Part shown: positions 42,656 to 50,733 of the stretch, piece by piece | Position numbering within the stretch: the first letter of the stretch is position 1 | Layout: every line of letters starts with the position of its first letter | Assembly (NCBI GenBank): GCA_963726615.1 | Contig: CAVSCX010000018.1 | Location: 124,001 to 188,000 of the forward strand | Length of the DNA stretch: 64,000 nucleotides | Direction: 5' to 3' | Source: CAWDZK01 sp963726615 | Lineage (GTDB): Bacteria; Actinomycetota; Actinomycetes; JACCUZ01 | Program-made: the position numbers and the translations under genes | Notes under the pieces: model-generated | The model's database searches: none | What the model was told of the DNA's origin: nothing | What the model saw: the letters and a program-made list of their open reading frames with translations, nothing else

Positions 42656-43465
42656 GTGACCCGGTTCGCGCTGCAGCCGCGCTGGCTCGCCTGGCACCTG
42701 CTCCTCGTCGTGGTGCTGGTCTCCTTCGTCTGGCTGGGTCGCTGGCAGCTCGGCGCCTTCGAGCACAAGGCGGCCGACCGCGGTGCGCCCGGCGACCGGA
42801 CCGTCGTGGCGCTGGACCGGCTGAGCCGGCCCGGCGGCCGTCTCGACGCTGACGACCTCGGCCGCCCGGTACGCGCCGCCGGCCGGTACGACGCCGGCGG
42901 GACCCGGCTGGTGCCGGGCCGCGTCGAGCCGGGGGGCCGGCGGACCGGATTCCTCGTCGTGACACCGCTGCGGACCGGCGCCGGCGTGCTGCCCGTGGTG
43001 CGGGGGTGGGTCTCCGGCCCGGCCGCGGCGCCCGCCGCCGCCCCGGCCGGCCCGGTGTCCGTGACCGGGCTGCTGCAGCGGTCCGAGGACGGCCCGCCCG
43101 ACGGCAACGCCGGGGACGTGGGCGCCGGTCGGCTGCCGTACGTCGCCACCGTGACAGTGCTCGACGCGCTGCCGTACACCGCGGACGAGCTCTACGACGG
43201 CTACCTTGCCCTGCGGTCCGAGGACCCGCAGCCGGCTGCCCGCCCTGAGCCGGTCGCGGCGCAGGCCCTCGGGACCGGCGGGGTCGGGCGCTGGCGCAAC
43301 CTCGCCTATGCGCTGCAGTGGTGGGTGTTCGCCGCTGCCGCGGTGTTCTTCTGGTGGGTCGTGCTCAGGCGGGCGGCGCGGGAGCGGCCCCGGCCGGGTC
43401 CCCGGCCGGGGTCCCCTGACGGCGGAGGTCAGCCGTCACTCGCCGCTCCGCGACGAAGGACATGA
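42656..43465 (+). CDS. SURF1 family protein
   Basis: A protein of about 269 residues with N- and C-terminal membrane helices (WHLLLVVVLVSFVWLGRWQLGAFEHK and LQWWVFAAAAVFFWWVVLRR) flanking a periplasmic domain (GRPVRAAGRYD, TGFLVVTPLRTG, RGWVSG, RNLAYALQWW). SURF1 proteins support haem a insertion into cytochrome c oxidase. TAGGTT lies six nt before the second GTG (42656), which is preferred over GTG 42653. Its 3' end overlaps the DUF3817 gene by 101 nt. Confidence 0.88.
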   Translation: MTRFALQPRWLAWHLLLVVVLVSFVWLGRWQLGAFEHKAADRGAPGDRTVVALDRLSRPGGRLDADDLGRPVRAAGRYDAGGTRLVPGRVEPGGRRTGFLVVTPLRTGAGVLPVVRGWVSGPAAAPAAAPAGPVSVTGLLQRSEDGPPDGNAGDVGAGRLPYVATVTVLDALPYTADELYDGYLALRSEDPQPAARPEPVAAQALGTGGVGRWRNLAYALQWWVFAAAAVFFWWVVLRRAARERPRPGPRPGSPDGGGQPSLAAPRRRT

Positions 43466-43757
43466 GCGGCACCGTGCCCGCGAGCAGCACGAGGACGGTG
43501 CGCACCGGCTTCCACCGCAGCCGGTAGGCAAGGTGGAAGGCCGCCAGCACGTAGAGCACGTAGAGCCAGCCGTGCGCGGTCCACAGCACCCCGGCCGGGC
43601 CCTCGCCGACGTACCACGGCCACACGCTGAGCCCGACCACACAGCTCAGGGCGAGCACGACGCCGGTGACGTAGGCCATCACCCGGTAGCGCAGCAGCAC
43701 CCCTGGGGCCGGTGACGCCGGGCCGGGCGGCGGGGTCGGCGGGGTCGGTGCGGTCAC
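43365..43757 (-). CDS. DUF3817 integral membrane protein
   Basis: A 130-residue protein with three membrane helices (YVTGVVLALSCVVGLSVW, HGWLYVLYVLAAFHLAYRL, VRTVLVLLAGTVPLMSFVAE). The HGWLY motif and arrangement match DUF3817, which is related to membrane-helper proteins of unknown function. The GTG start has TAGTGT seven nt upstream. Its last 101 nt overlap the SURF1 gene on the opposite strand. Confidence 0.85.
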   Translation of the reverse strand: MTAPTPPTPPPGPASPAPGVLLRYRVMAYVTGVVLALSCVVGLSVWPWYVGEGPAGVLWTAHGWLYVLYVLAAFHLAYRLRWKPVRTVLVLLAGTVPLMSFVAERRVTADLRRQGTPAGDPAGAAPAPPA

Positions 43758-43869
43758 GACGTCGACACTACGAGACTCGCCGGCAGCCAGGTGGACCGGC
43801 CAGGTGGCGCCACGAGCCGCGCGCGGCCGGTCCACGTCCCGCGTGCAGCCGTCGCCGACCCCGCCTGGC

Positions 43870-44598
43870 TCAGACGCCGAAGGAGCTGCCCTCGGCGGTG
43901 GTGCCGGGCGACGGCGCACCGCGACCCGGGCCGTCGCCGTCACCGTCGCCGTGGCCGTGGCCGTGGAAGCCGAAGCCGCGCATGCCGGCACCGAGGCTGT
44001 CGAGGTCCATGACGCGGGTGGCGGTGAGGGTGCTGCCCTTCTTCTGCGCCATCACGACCACGTTCGCACCGGTCTTGATGCTGCCGAGCCCCTCGCGGAG
44101 CGCTCCGACACCGGTGCCCGCCGGCACGTCGTACGTCCGGGTGAAGCCGTCGTCGCTCTTGACGGTGATCGAGTCCGAGCCCACTGTGCTTGCCGTGCCG
44201 CGCTGGACCACGACGGTCTGGTAGCCGCCGTTGCCGTCCGGCACGACGAGCTCGCCGTGGATCGCCCCGCCCAGGCCGAGCATGCCCGGGCCACCCGGGA
44301 GGCGACCTCGGTGGCCGCGCCGGGCCTCGTCGTCCCCGGTCGAGGGTGACGCGCTGGAGGACGACGTCGCCGCCGCCAGCGCAGCCGCGTCGCTCGCGCC
44401 CCCGCCGCCGTGGAGCAGCACGGCGCCGGTCACTCCCGCAGCAGCGAGGCCCAGTGCCGCCAGCGCTGCGGTGACCGCCCCCCGGCGGACGCCGGACCCG
44501 GAGGGACCGGGGTACGAGTCGAGCCCGTCGGCCGGACCGAGGACCGGGGTCGTGTCGTCGTCAGGACGCGACGCGGGGGGCGGTTCGGGGAAGGACAC
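43870..44598 (-). CDS. Membrane-anchored DUF5666-like protein
   Basis: A 242-residue protein with an acidic cytoplasmic N terminus, one membrane helix (residues 40-62), a low-complexity Ser/Ala linker and an outer domain (HGELVVPDGNGGYQTVVVQRG and DSITVKSDDGFTRTYDVPAGTGV) resembling DUF5666 beta domains. The C-terminal tail is rich in His, Gly and Asp (FGFHGHGHGDGDGDG), which could bind metal. It starts 14 nt after the histidine kinase gene, so it is likely the third gene of that operon and a possible target or accessory of the system. Confidence 0.72.
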   Translation of the reverse strand: MSFPEPPPASRPDDDTTPVLGPADGLDSYPGPSGSGVRRGAVTAALAALGLAAAGVTGAVLLHGGGGASDAAALAAATSSSSASPSTGDDEARRGHRGRLPGGPGMLGLGGAIHGELVVPDGNGGYQTVVVQRGTASTVGSDSITVKSDDGFTRTYDVPAGTGVGALREGLGSIKTGANVVVMAQKKGSTLTATRVMDLDSLGAGMRGFGFHGHGHGDGDGDGPGRGAPSPGTTAEGSSFGV

Positions 44599-44612
44599 GT
44601 GGGCTCCTCGAC

Positions 44613-46334
44613 TCAGACAGGATGAACGTCCTGCTGATCATGCTCCGGGAACCTGTGACCAGCCTGTACGCCGGCTGCCAGTCCTGTGTCGGACGCGGCA
44701 CCGCCGCGATCGACACCGGACGCGGCACCGCCGCGATCGACACCGGACGCGGCACCGCCGCGATCGACACCGGACGCGGCACCGCCGCGATCGACACCGG
44801 ACGCGGCACCGCCGCGATCGACACCGGACGCGGCACCGCCGCGATGCTGCGGCAGCTCCACCAGGAACCGGGTCCCCGACCCGGGCGCCGACTGCACCCC
44901 GACCCGGCCGCCGTGAGCGGCCACCAGCGCGGCCACGATCGACAGGCCCAGCCCGCTTCCACCGGCAGCGCGGGTCCGGGACCGGTCCGCCCGGTAGAAG
45001 CGCTCGAAGACCTGCGTACGGTCCGCCTCGGACATCCCCGGCCCCTGGTCGGCGACCGCGAGCAGAACCCGATCGGGACCGTCGTCGGGCGACGGGTTGA
45101 CCTCGAGCGAGACGGCGACGGCGGTCCCGGCGGGCGTGTGGGTCAGCGCGTTCGACACCAGGTTGGTCACCACCTGGCGCAGCCGGCCCTCGTCACCCAG
45201 GACCACGGGGGCACCTTCGCCGACGTCGAACCCGATCCTCCGGTCCGGTGCGAGGGCGCGGGCGTCGTGCACCGCGTCCCCGACGACGCCCAGCAGGTCG
45301 ACCGGCTCCCGCTCCAGCGGCCGCTGCTGGTCCAGGCGGGCGAGCAGCAGCAGGTCCTCGACGAGGAGACCCATCCGGGCCGCCTCCTGCTCCACCCGGC
45401 CCATGACGCGGTCGAGGTTCTCCGGACCGGTGACAGCACCCTGGCGGTAGAGCTCGGCGAACCCGCGGATCGACGTGAGCGGGGTCCGCAGCTCGTGGCT
45501 GGCGTCGGCGACGAAGCGACGCATCCGCTCCTCCGAGGCCAGCGCCGAGGTCTCGGACGCCTCCCGGGCCCGGAACGCCTGCTCGATCTGCCCGAGCATG
45601 CCGTTGAACGCCTGCGAGAGCCGGCCCACCTCCGTCCTCGCGTCGCTCTCCGGCACCCGGCGGGTCAGGTCGCCCGCCGCGATCTCCGCCGCGGTGACCT
45701 CCACCTCCCGCAACGGCCGCAGCGACGTGCGGACGACGACGTACGCCAGCCCGCCGAGCAGGGCGAGCACGACGCCCCCGACGAGCAGCTCGACCAGCAC
45801 CAGGCGCTGCGTGGTGTCCTGGACGTCGTGCAGGGACACCGCCCGCACGTACAGGCCGTTCACCTGGGTCCCGTCCAGCGTGCTCCTGAGGGTGAACGGC
45901 CGGACCACGACCCGCCACGGCGCACCGCGCCCGTCGGCGTCGACGGTGAACGGGTGCTTCCCCTGCGCCGCCACGATCTGCGCCGGCGTGAGGTCCGGCG
46001 GGGACGCGTCGTTGGTGGTCCCCTCGTTGGTGGAGGCCACCCGCCCCGTCGAGGTGGCCAGGGCGTAGTACTCGTCGCGGCTGGTCTGGAACCGGCCACC
46101 GTCGTCGCCGGGGCCACCGCCGGGGCCGCCGTCGGGGCCGCCCACCGGGCCACGCCCCGCGAGTCGGGTGAGGTCCTGGTCGACCTGGCCGACGAGGTAG
46201 CCCTGGAGCTGGGCGGTGACGACAGCACCGGTGGCTGTGAGGCCGACCGCAGCGAGCAGCACGAGCGCGACGACCAGGGTGACCCGCAGCGGGACCCGGT
46301 GCAGGATCGTGCGTGAGGACTCGGCGAGGTTCAC
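44613..46334 (-). CDS. Sensor histidine kinase (PhoR/MprB-like)
   Basis: A 573-residue membrane kinase. TM1 spans about residues 17-40, an extracytoplasmic sensor with a Gly/Pro-rich stretch spans 41-177, TM2 spans 178-202, then comes a HAMP domain. The phospho-acceptor is H280 (ADASHELRTPLTSIRGF), with N-box NLVSNALTHTP, G1 DQGPGMS and G2 GGSGLGLSIV. The C-terminal tail (about 498-551) contains five identical RGGAASGVD repeats plus a partial one, which is not part of the kinase fold. GTG start overlaps the response-regulator stop. Confidence 0.92.
   Translation of the reverse strand: MNLAESSRTILHRVPLRVTLVVALVLLAAVGLTATGAVVTAQLQGYLVGQVDQDLTRLAGRGPVGGPDGGPGGGPGDDGGRFQTSRDEYYALATSTGRVASTNEGTTNDASPPDLTPAQIVAAQGKHPFTVDADGRGAPWRVVVRPFTLRSTLDGTQVNGLYVRAVSLHDVQDTTQRLVLVELLVGGVVLALLGGLAYVVVRTSLRPLREVEVTAAEIAAGDLTRRVPESDARTEVGRLSQAFNGMLGQIEQAFRAREASETSALASEERMRRFVADASHELRTPLTSIRGFAELYRQGAVTGPENLDRVMGRVEQEAARMGLLVEDLLLLARLDQQRPLEREPVDLLGVVGDAVHDARALAPDRRIGFDVGEGAPVVLGDEGRLRQVVTNLVSNALTHTPAGTAVAVSLEVNPSPDDGPDRVLLAVADQGPGMSEADRTQVFERFYRADRSRTRAAGGSGLGLSIVAALVAAHGGRVGVQSAPGSGTRFLVELPQHRGGAASGVDRGGAASGVDRGGAASGVDRGGAASGVDRGGAASGVDRGGAASDTGLAAGVQAGHRFPEHDQQDVHPV
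44691..44845. repeat. 27-nt perfect tandem repeat in the kinase gene
   Basis: Five complete identical 27-nt units start at 44691, 44718, 44745, 44772 and 44799, followed by a 20-nt partial unit at 44826. The unit is a multiple of three and encodes RGGAASGVD in the kinase reading frame. Identity of all copies suggests recent expansion by slippage, and copy-number change would lengthen or shorten the tail without shifting frame. Confidence 0.95.
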
Positions 46335-47080
46335 CCGCGCGGGACCCTCAGGACGTACCCGACGCCGCGCAGCGTGTGCAGCAGCCGGGGCTCGCTGGTG
46401 TCGACCTTGCGGCGCAGGTACGAGACGTAGGACTCGACCACGTTCGCCTCGCCGCCGAAGTCGTAGTGCCACACGTGGTCCAGGATCTGCGCCTTGGACA
46501 GGACCCGGCCCGCGTTCTGCATGAAGTAGCGCAGCAGCTTGAACTCGGTGGGCGACAGCGACACCAGCGCGCCGTCCTTCCACACCTCGTGGGTGTCGTC
46601 GTCGAGCTCGATGTCCGCGAACACCAGGCGGGCCCGGTCGTCGTCCGCGGCGGCCTGACCCGACGTACGCCGCAGCACCGCGCGGATCCGCGCCACGATC
46701 TCCTCGAGCGAGAACGGCTTGGTGACGTAGTCGTCGCCGCCGACGGTGAGGCCGGTGACCTTGTCCTCGGTGGCGTCGCGGGCGGTGAGGAACAGCACCG
46801 GAGCGTTGGTGCCCTCGCCGCGCATCCGGCGCACGACAGCGAAGCCGTCCATGTCCGGCATCATCACGTCAAGCACCACCAGGTCCGGGCGCAGCCGGCG
46901 GGCCTCCGTGAGCGCCTCGCGGCCGTTGGTGGCGGTCGCCACCTCGAAGCCCGCGAAGCGGAGGCTGGTCGCCAGCAGCTCCAGGATGTTCGGCTCGTCG
47001 TCGACCACGAGCAGCCTCGCCTCGGGCGTGCGGTCGGTCGCTGCGGTCACGGGTCGTCCCTCTGTCGTCGTCGCGCTCAT
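46331..47080 (-). CDS. OmpR/PhoP-family response regulator
   Basis: A 249-residue response regulator. The receiver has an acidic pocket (VVDDEP), phospho-acceptor D71 (VLDVMMPDMDG), a Thr in LFLTARD and K in VTKPFS. The winged-helix C terminus ends VVESYVSYLRRKVD and LLHTLRGVGYVLR. It pairs with the downstream kinase (GTGA overlap). The ATG has GACGAT six nt upstream, and a PhoP-box-like direct repeat lies 44-61 nt upstream, suggesting positive autoregulation. The overall sequence is closest in style to actinobacterial PhoP/TcrX/MprA regulators. Confidence 0.92.
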   Translation of the reverse strand: MSATTTEGRPVTAATDRTPEARLLVVDDEPNILELLATSLRFAGFEVATATNGREALTEARRLRPDLVVLDVMMPDMDGFAVVRRMRGEGTNAPVLFLTARDATEDKVTGLTVGGDDYVTKPFSLEEIVARIRAVLRRTSGQAAADDDRARLVFADIELDDDTHEVWKDGALVSLSPTEFKLLRYFMQNAGRVLSKAQILDHVWHYDFGGEANVVESYVSYLRRKVDTSEPRLLHTLRGVGYVLRVPRG

Positions 47081-47123
47081 GGTGCGATCGTCGGCGAGCG
47101 GGCTGGCGGGCCCCTGCACACTA

Positions 47124-47141
47124 CCTGTGAGGTCCCTGTGA
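47124..47141 (-). promoter_or_regulatory. PhoP-box-like direct repeat
   Basis: On the minus strand two perfect TCACAGG heptamers are separated by GACC, an 11-bp period (47141-47124). The mycobacterial PhoP box is two TCACAGC-like heptamers with a 4-bp spacer. The site lies about 44-61 nt upstream of the response-regulator start, the usual activator position, and also upstream of the divergent small gene at 47210. Confidence 0.6.
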
Positions 47142-47209
47142 GCGGGTGCCCGGGCGCAGGCGCGGGACGTCGGGACGTTCTGTCCAGGGTGACCGGCACG
47201 CTTCCCGGC

Positions 47210-47506
47210 ATGACCCACGACGCGCACGACCCGGTGCTCGCCCTCGTCCGCAGCCACCTCGACCCGGCCGCGCACGACGCCCACGTCGCGCGGGGCGCGC
47301 GCGACGACGCGCTCGCCGAGATCCAGCGACACCCGGCGGTGCTGCTCGACACCGCGCTGCAGCTGGCCGAGCTCTGCGCGGCCCTGGCCGAGACCGCCGG
47401 CGACCGGCTGGGGCGCAGCCCGGCCGAGCTCGTCGAGACCTACCGCGGCCTCCTGCGCATGGTCGCCGACGACCGGCCGGTGCTCCGCTTGCTGGGTGCC
47501 TCGTGA
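47210..47506 (+). CDS. Small helical protein of unknown function
   Basis: A 98-residue protein predicted to be mostly helical (HDPVLALVRSHLDPAAHD, then QRHPAVLLDTALQLAELCAALAET and ELVETYRGLLRMVADD). No family is recognised. It is divergent from the response-regulator gene, and the PhoP-box-like repeat lies 69-86 nt before its ATG, so it could be co-regulated. Confidence 0.6.
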   Translation: MTHDAHDPVLALVRSHLDPAAHDAHVARGARDDALAEIQRHPAVLLDTALQLAELCAALAETAGDRLGRSPAELVETYRGLLRMVADDRPVLRLLGAS

Positions 47507-47556
47507 CGCCACGGCCGCCGGCCGCATGAACGGCGCCGGGCGGGTAGGCAGGGGGC

Positions 47557-48567
47557 ATGACGGATGCTCCCGCAGTGACCGATACCCGCACGCTCGGCTC
47601 CGGCGTGGCCGCCCTCGAGGTCTCCGCCCTCGGGCTCGGCTGCATGGGGATGTCCGAGTTCTACGGCGCGCGCGACGAGGCGGAGTCGATCGCCACGGTC
47701 CGCCGCGCGCTGGACCTCGGCGTGACCTTCCTCGACACCGCCGACATGTACGGCCCGTTCACCAACGAGAAGCTCGTCGGCCGGGCGATCGACGGCCGGC
47801 GGGACGAGGTGGTGCTCGCCACCAAGTTCGGCAACGAACGCGGCGAGGACGGCAGCCGGATCGGCATCAACGGCAGCCCTGACTACGTGCGCACGGCGAT
47901 CGACGCCTCGCTCCAGCGGCTCGGCGTGGACCACGTGGACCTCTACTACCAGCATCGCGTCGACCGGTCGGTGCCGGTCGAGGAGACCTGGGGCGCGCTG
48001 GCCCAGGTCGTCCAGGCCGGCAAGGTCCGGCACGTGGGCATCTCCGAGGCGGCGCCCGAGACGATCCGCCGGGCGCACGCGGTTCACCCGGTGACCGCGC
48101 TGCAGACGGAGTGGTCGCTGTGGACCCGTGACGTCGAGGACGACGGCGTGCTCGACGCGGTGCGCGAGCTCGGCATCGGCTTCGTCGCCTACTCCCCGCT
48201 CGGCCGCGGCTTCCTGTCCGGGCAGATCCGCAGCGTCGACGACCTCGACGACGACGACATCCGCAAGCACCACCCGCGGTTCCAGAGCGACAACTTCGAA
48301 AGGAACCTCGAGCTCGTCGACCGGGTCCGCGAGCTCGCCGACGAGAAGGGCGTGACCGCCTCCCAGCTGGCGCTGGCGTGGGTTCTCGCGCAGGGCGACG
48401 ACGTCGTGCCGATCCCGGGCACCAAGCGGGTCGCCTACCTGGAGGAGAACGCCGCGGCCGTCCGGGTCGAGCTCGACGACACGGACCTGGCCCGCCTGGC
48501 CGAGGTTGCTCCGCAGGGCGCGGCGGCGGGCGACAGGTACGCCGACATGTCCTCCGTGCGGGCCTGA
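47557..48567 (+). CDS. Aldo/keto reductase (AKR13-like)
   Basis: A 336-residue NADPH-dependent oxidoreductase. The catalytic tetrad is seen in FLDTADMYG (D, Y), LATKFGN (K) and YYQHRVD (H). Other conserved pieces are LGLGCMGMSEFYG, AYSPLGRGFLSGQI and VVPIPGTKR. The sequence resembles the common IolS/AKR13 group that reduces aldehydes and ketones; the natural substrate is unknown. TAGGCA lies six nt before the ATG. Confidence 0.9.
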   Translation: MTDAPAVTDTRTLGSGVAALEVSALGLGCMGMSEFYGARDEAESIATVRRALDLGVTFLDTADMYGPFTNEKLVGRAIDGRRDEVVLATKFGNERGEDGSRIGINGSPDYVRTAIDASLQRLGVDHVDLYYQHRVDRSVPVEETWGALAQVVQAGKVRHVGISEAAPETIRRAHAVHPVTALQTEWSLWTRDVEDDGVLDAVRELGIGFVAYSPLGRGFLSGQIRSVDDLDDDDIRKHHPRFQSDNFERNLELVDRVRELADEKGVTASQLALAWVLAQGDDVVPIPGTKRVAYLEENAAAVRVELDDTDLARLAEVAPQGAAAGDRYADMSSVRA

Positions 48568-48585
48568 CCTGCCGGGACAGACGGG

Positions 48586-49224
48586 TCAGTCGTCGTCGTC
48601 GACGGTGAGGCCCGGCGCCAGCTCGCAGAGGTCGACGTCAAGGCCGGGGTGCGGCCCGACGATCTCGACGAACTCGAAGCTGAGGCTGGTGCCGCCGGGC
48701 TTGGAGTCACCGAGGGTGTCGAACAGGTTCTCCGAGACCAGCCGGCCCACGTCCTTGACCACCACGTGCCCGTCGTCGTCGGTCACCGTGAAGGGGTTGC
48801 CGGTCTCGACGGCGCGGAACAGGTACACCGGACCGACGATGCCCTCCGGCGGCACCAGGTCGGCCGGGACCTGCTCGGTCGGCACGAAGGTGGCCTTGAC
48901 CTCGCGGAAGAAGCCGTGCCCGGACACGACGAAGTGCTCGCCCGTGTCCAGGTTCTTCCACACCTCGCGGAACCGGTAGCGGTCACGGACGAGGAAGGCC
49001 TGGCCGTCGGACCCCGCGACGTTGAGGTATGCGAGGACCCCGCGGGCCCGCCCCGTCACTTTCAGGTTCAGCCCGTCGCACTGGGGATCGAACGAGTAGG
49101 GGTCGTTGTAGCGGGTGGGCGGCTCGAAGTAGTCCGGCGCGCCGGCCTGGGCCGGCAGGGCGCCGGCCAGGAGGCCCAGGGACACCAGTCCCGCGAACAG
49201 GAACAGACGACGGAACGAGCGCAT
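48586..49224 (-). CDS. Secreted protein of unknown function
   Basis: A 212-residue protein. Residues 1-28 form a signal peptide (RRLFLFAGLVSLGLLAGALPAQAG). The mature part has two cysteines (QCDGL and LCELAP) that could form a disulfide and beta-rich segments (REVWKNLDTGEHFVVSG). No domain is recognised. GGGGA lies five to six nt before the ATG. It is convergent with the aldo/keto reductase gene (18 nt apart). Confidence 0.7.
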   Translation of the reverse strand: MRSFRRLFLFAGLVSLGLLAGALPAQAGAPDYFEPPTRYNDPYSFDPQCDGLNLKVTGRARGVLAYLNVAGSDGQAFLVRDRYRFREVWKNLDTGEHFVVSGHGFFREVKATFVPTEQVPADLVPPEGIVGPVYLFRAVETGNPFTVTDDDGHVVVKDVGRLVSENLFDTLGDSKPGGTSLSFEFVEIVGPHPGLDVDLCELAPGLTVDDDD

Positions 49225-49392
49225 GAGGTCCCCCATGTGAGCCGGCGGCACGGTGCACGACGCCCGGACTGTGAGCCGGTCCGGGCCACCTGTCAACCGC
49301 GACCGCGGCGCTCTCGGTGGATACGCGGTGCTAGGACCGAAAGATCACTCGTGGTGGGCGCTCGGCTGTCCTCGCGGAGCCGGTCCGCGCCG

Positions 49393-50205
49393 TCACGGAC
49401 GCGCGGCTGCCGCGGTGAGACCGCTCGTCGTGCGGAGCCCGTCCTGGCCCATCGCGACCGCCTCGTAGCCCAGGACGGACTCCACCAGCGCCATGCCGTC
49501 GTGACCGAGGACGAACGCGGCCGTGGCCAGGACGTCGGCCCACAGCAACGACGGGCCTACCACCGTCACCGACAGCAGCTCGGAGGCCGCGGCGCCGGTA
49601 CGGGGGTCGACGACGTGGGGGCCGCGGTGCGCGGTGCCGGAGGTCGCCACCCCGCCGGTGGTCATCGGGACGACGGCGAGAACCCGTGCGGGGTCGCGCG
49701 GGTCCTCGATGCCGATCCGCCAGGGCTGGGGCTCGGTGCCCGGCCGGATCGCGATGTCGCCGCCCGCGTTCACCGTCACGTCGCAGTCCAGGCCGGCGGC
49801 GAGGTGCTCGGCGGCCCGCTGGACCGCCCACCCCTTCACCAGGCCGGTCGGGTCGAAGCGACTGCCGCCGGACCCGTCCGGCCGCCACGCGTCGAATGCC
49901 CCGCCGGTGAGGACCCTGGCGGTCTCGCACAGCGCGGTCACCTCGGCGACCAGCGGGTGCGCTCGCCCCACCGTGACCTCTCCGCGCACGATCCGGCTGA
50001 CCTGGCTGTCCGGCCGGTACGGCGAGAACAGCAGGTCGATCGCCCGCAGCTCGTCGTAGACCGCGAGCACCCGGGACTCGGCGGAGGCGGAGCGGACCCC
50101 GCTCCCGCGAAGGTGGATGCTCACCGGCATCCCCATCACCTGCTCCACCCAGGCGCGACGGTCCGGCACCGCCGCGAGCACGGGAACCACCCCGGCCGCG
50201 CTCAC
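49393..50205 (-). CDS. apbE: FAD:protein FMN transferase (ApbE)
   Basis: A 270-residue flavin transferase that attaches FMN covalently to a Ser or Thr in FMN-binding domains. Family features are VMGMPVSIHLRG near the N terminus, DLLFSPYRPDSQVSRI, FDPTGLVKGWAVQRAA, VNAGGDIAIRPG, TTGGVATSGTAHRGPHVVDPRTG. The last stretch holds the metal- and FAD-binding residues. No signal peptide is visible. It overlaps the FMN-binding gene by 4 nt (GTGA). The neighbouring FMN-binding protein is its likely substrate. Confidence 0.9.
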   Translation of the reverse strand: MSAAGVVPVLAAVPDRRAWVEQVMGMPVSIHLRGSGVRSASAESRVLAVYDELRAIDLLFSPYRPDSQVSRIVRGEVTVGRAHPLVAEVTALCETARVLTGGAFDAWRPDGSGGSRFDPTGLVKGWAVQRAAEHLAAGLDCDVTVNAGGDIAIRPGTEPQPWRIGIEDPRDPARVLAVVPMTTGGVATSGTAHRGPHVVDPRTGAAASELLSVTVVGPSLLWADVLATAAFVLGHDGMALVESVLGYEAVAMGQDGLRTTSGLTAAAARP

Positions 50206-50696
50206 AGGTTGGCCTTGTCGAGGGCCGACTGCAGCGACTTGACGTAGCCGTCGCTGGTCACGGTGGCCCCGCTGACGTGGTCGATCTGCGCACTCTGCGC
50301 GGCCACCGCCTCCTGGGCGAGCACCGGCAGGGCGTAGGAGTTGATCTGCTGGTCGCGTCCGTTGCCGTGGGGGTACTGCACGGCGTCGACCGCGGTGATC
50401 GTGCCGGCCGCCACGGTGATCTGCACCTGGACCGGCCCCCACCGGGTCTGGGCGGTGGCGCCCGTGACCGTGGTGGATCCCGAGGATCCCGTGGATCCCG
50501 ATGAGCCGGACGTGCCGCTCGATGTCCCGGACCCGGTGCCGTCGGAGGTGGCACCGCTGCTGCCCGACGTGGTGGAGGTCCCGGTGCCGATCGGGGGCAC
50601 CGCGGAGGTGCCCGTCCCCGCCAGCGAGGTGTGGTAGCTGAACAACATGATCAGCCCCGAGACGGTGCCCACGACGGCGACCACGATCTTGCGCAC
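50202..50696 (-). CDS. Secreted FMN-binding domain protein
   Basis: A 164-residue exported protein. An N-terminal hydrophobic helix (KIVVAVVGTVSGLIMLFSY) is followed by a long Ser/Thr/Gly linker (residues 28-75), then an FMN-binding domain with RWGPVQVQITVAAGTITAVDAVQYP and the flavinylation site VSGATVTSDGY. ApbE would attach FMN to the Thr of SGAT. GGAG lies seven nt before the GTG. It sits between the membrane reductase gene and apbE and would carry electrons outside the membrane. Confidence 0.9.
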   Translation of the reverse strand: MRKIVVAVVGTVSGLIMLFSYHTSLAGTGTSAVPPIGTGTSTTSGSSGATSDGTGSGTSSGTSGSSGSTGSSGSTTVTGATAQTRWGPVQVQITVAAGTITAVDAVQYPHGNGRDQQINSYALPVLAQEAVAAQSAQIDHVSGATVTSDGYVKSLQSALDKANL

Positions 50697-50733
50697 GGGA
50701 AGCTCCTGACGGTGGGTCGGTAGGCAGGTCGGG

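Noticed and set aside
44622..46316. Long rightward frame opposite the histidine kinase
   Set aside because: It is the shadow of the kinase gene and reads through its VNTR; no independent signals.
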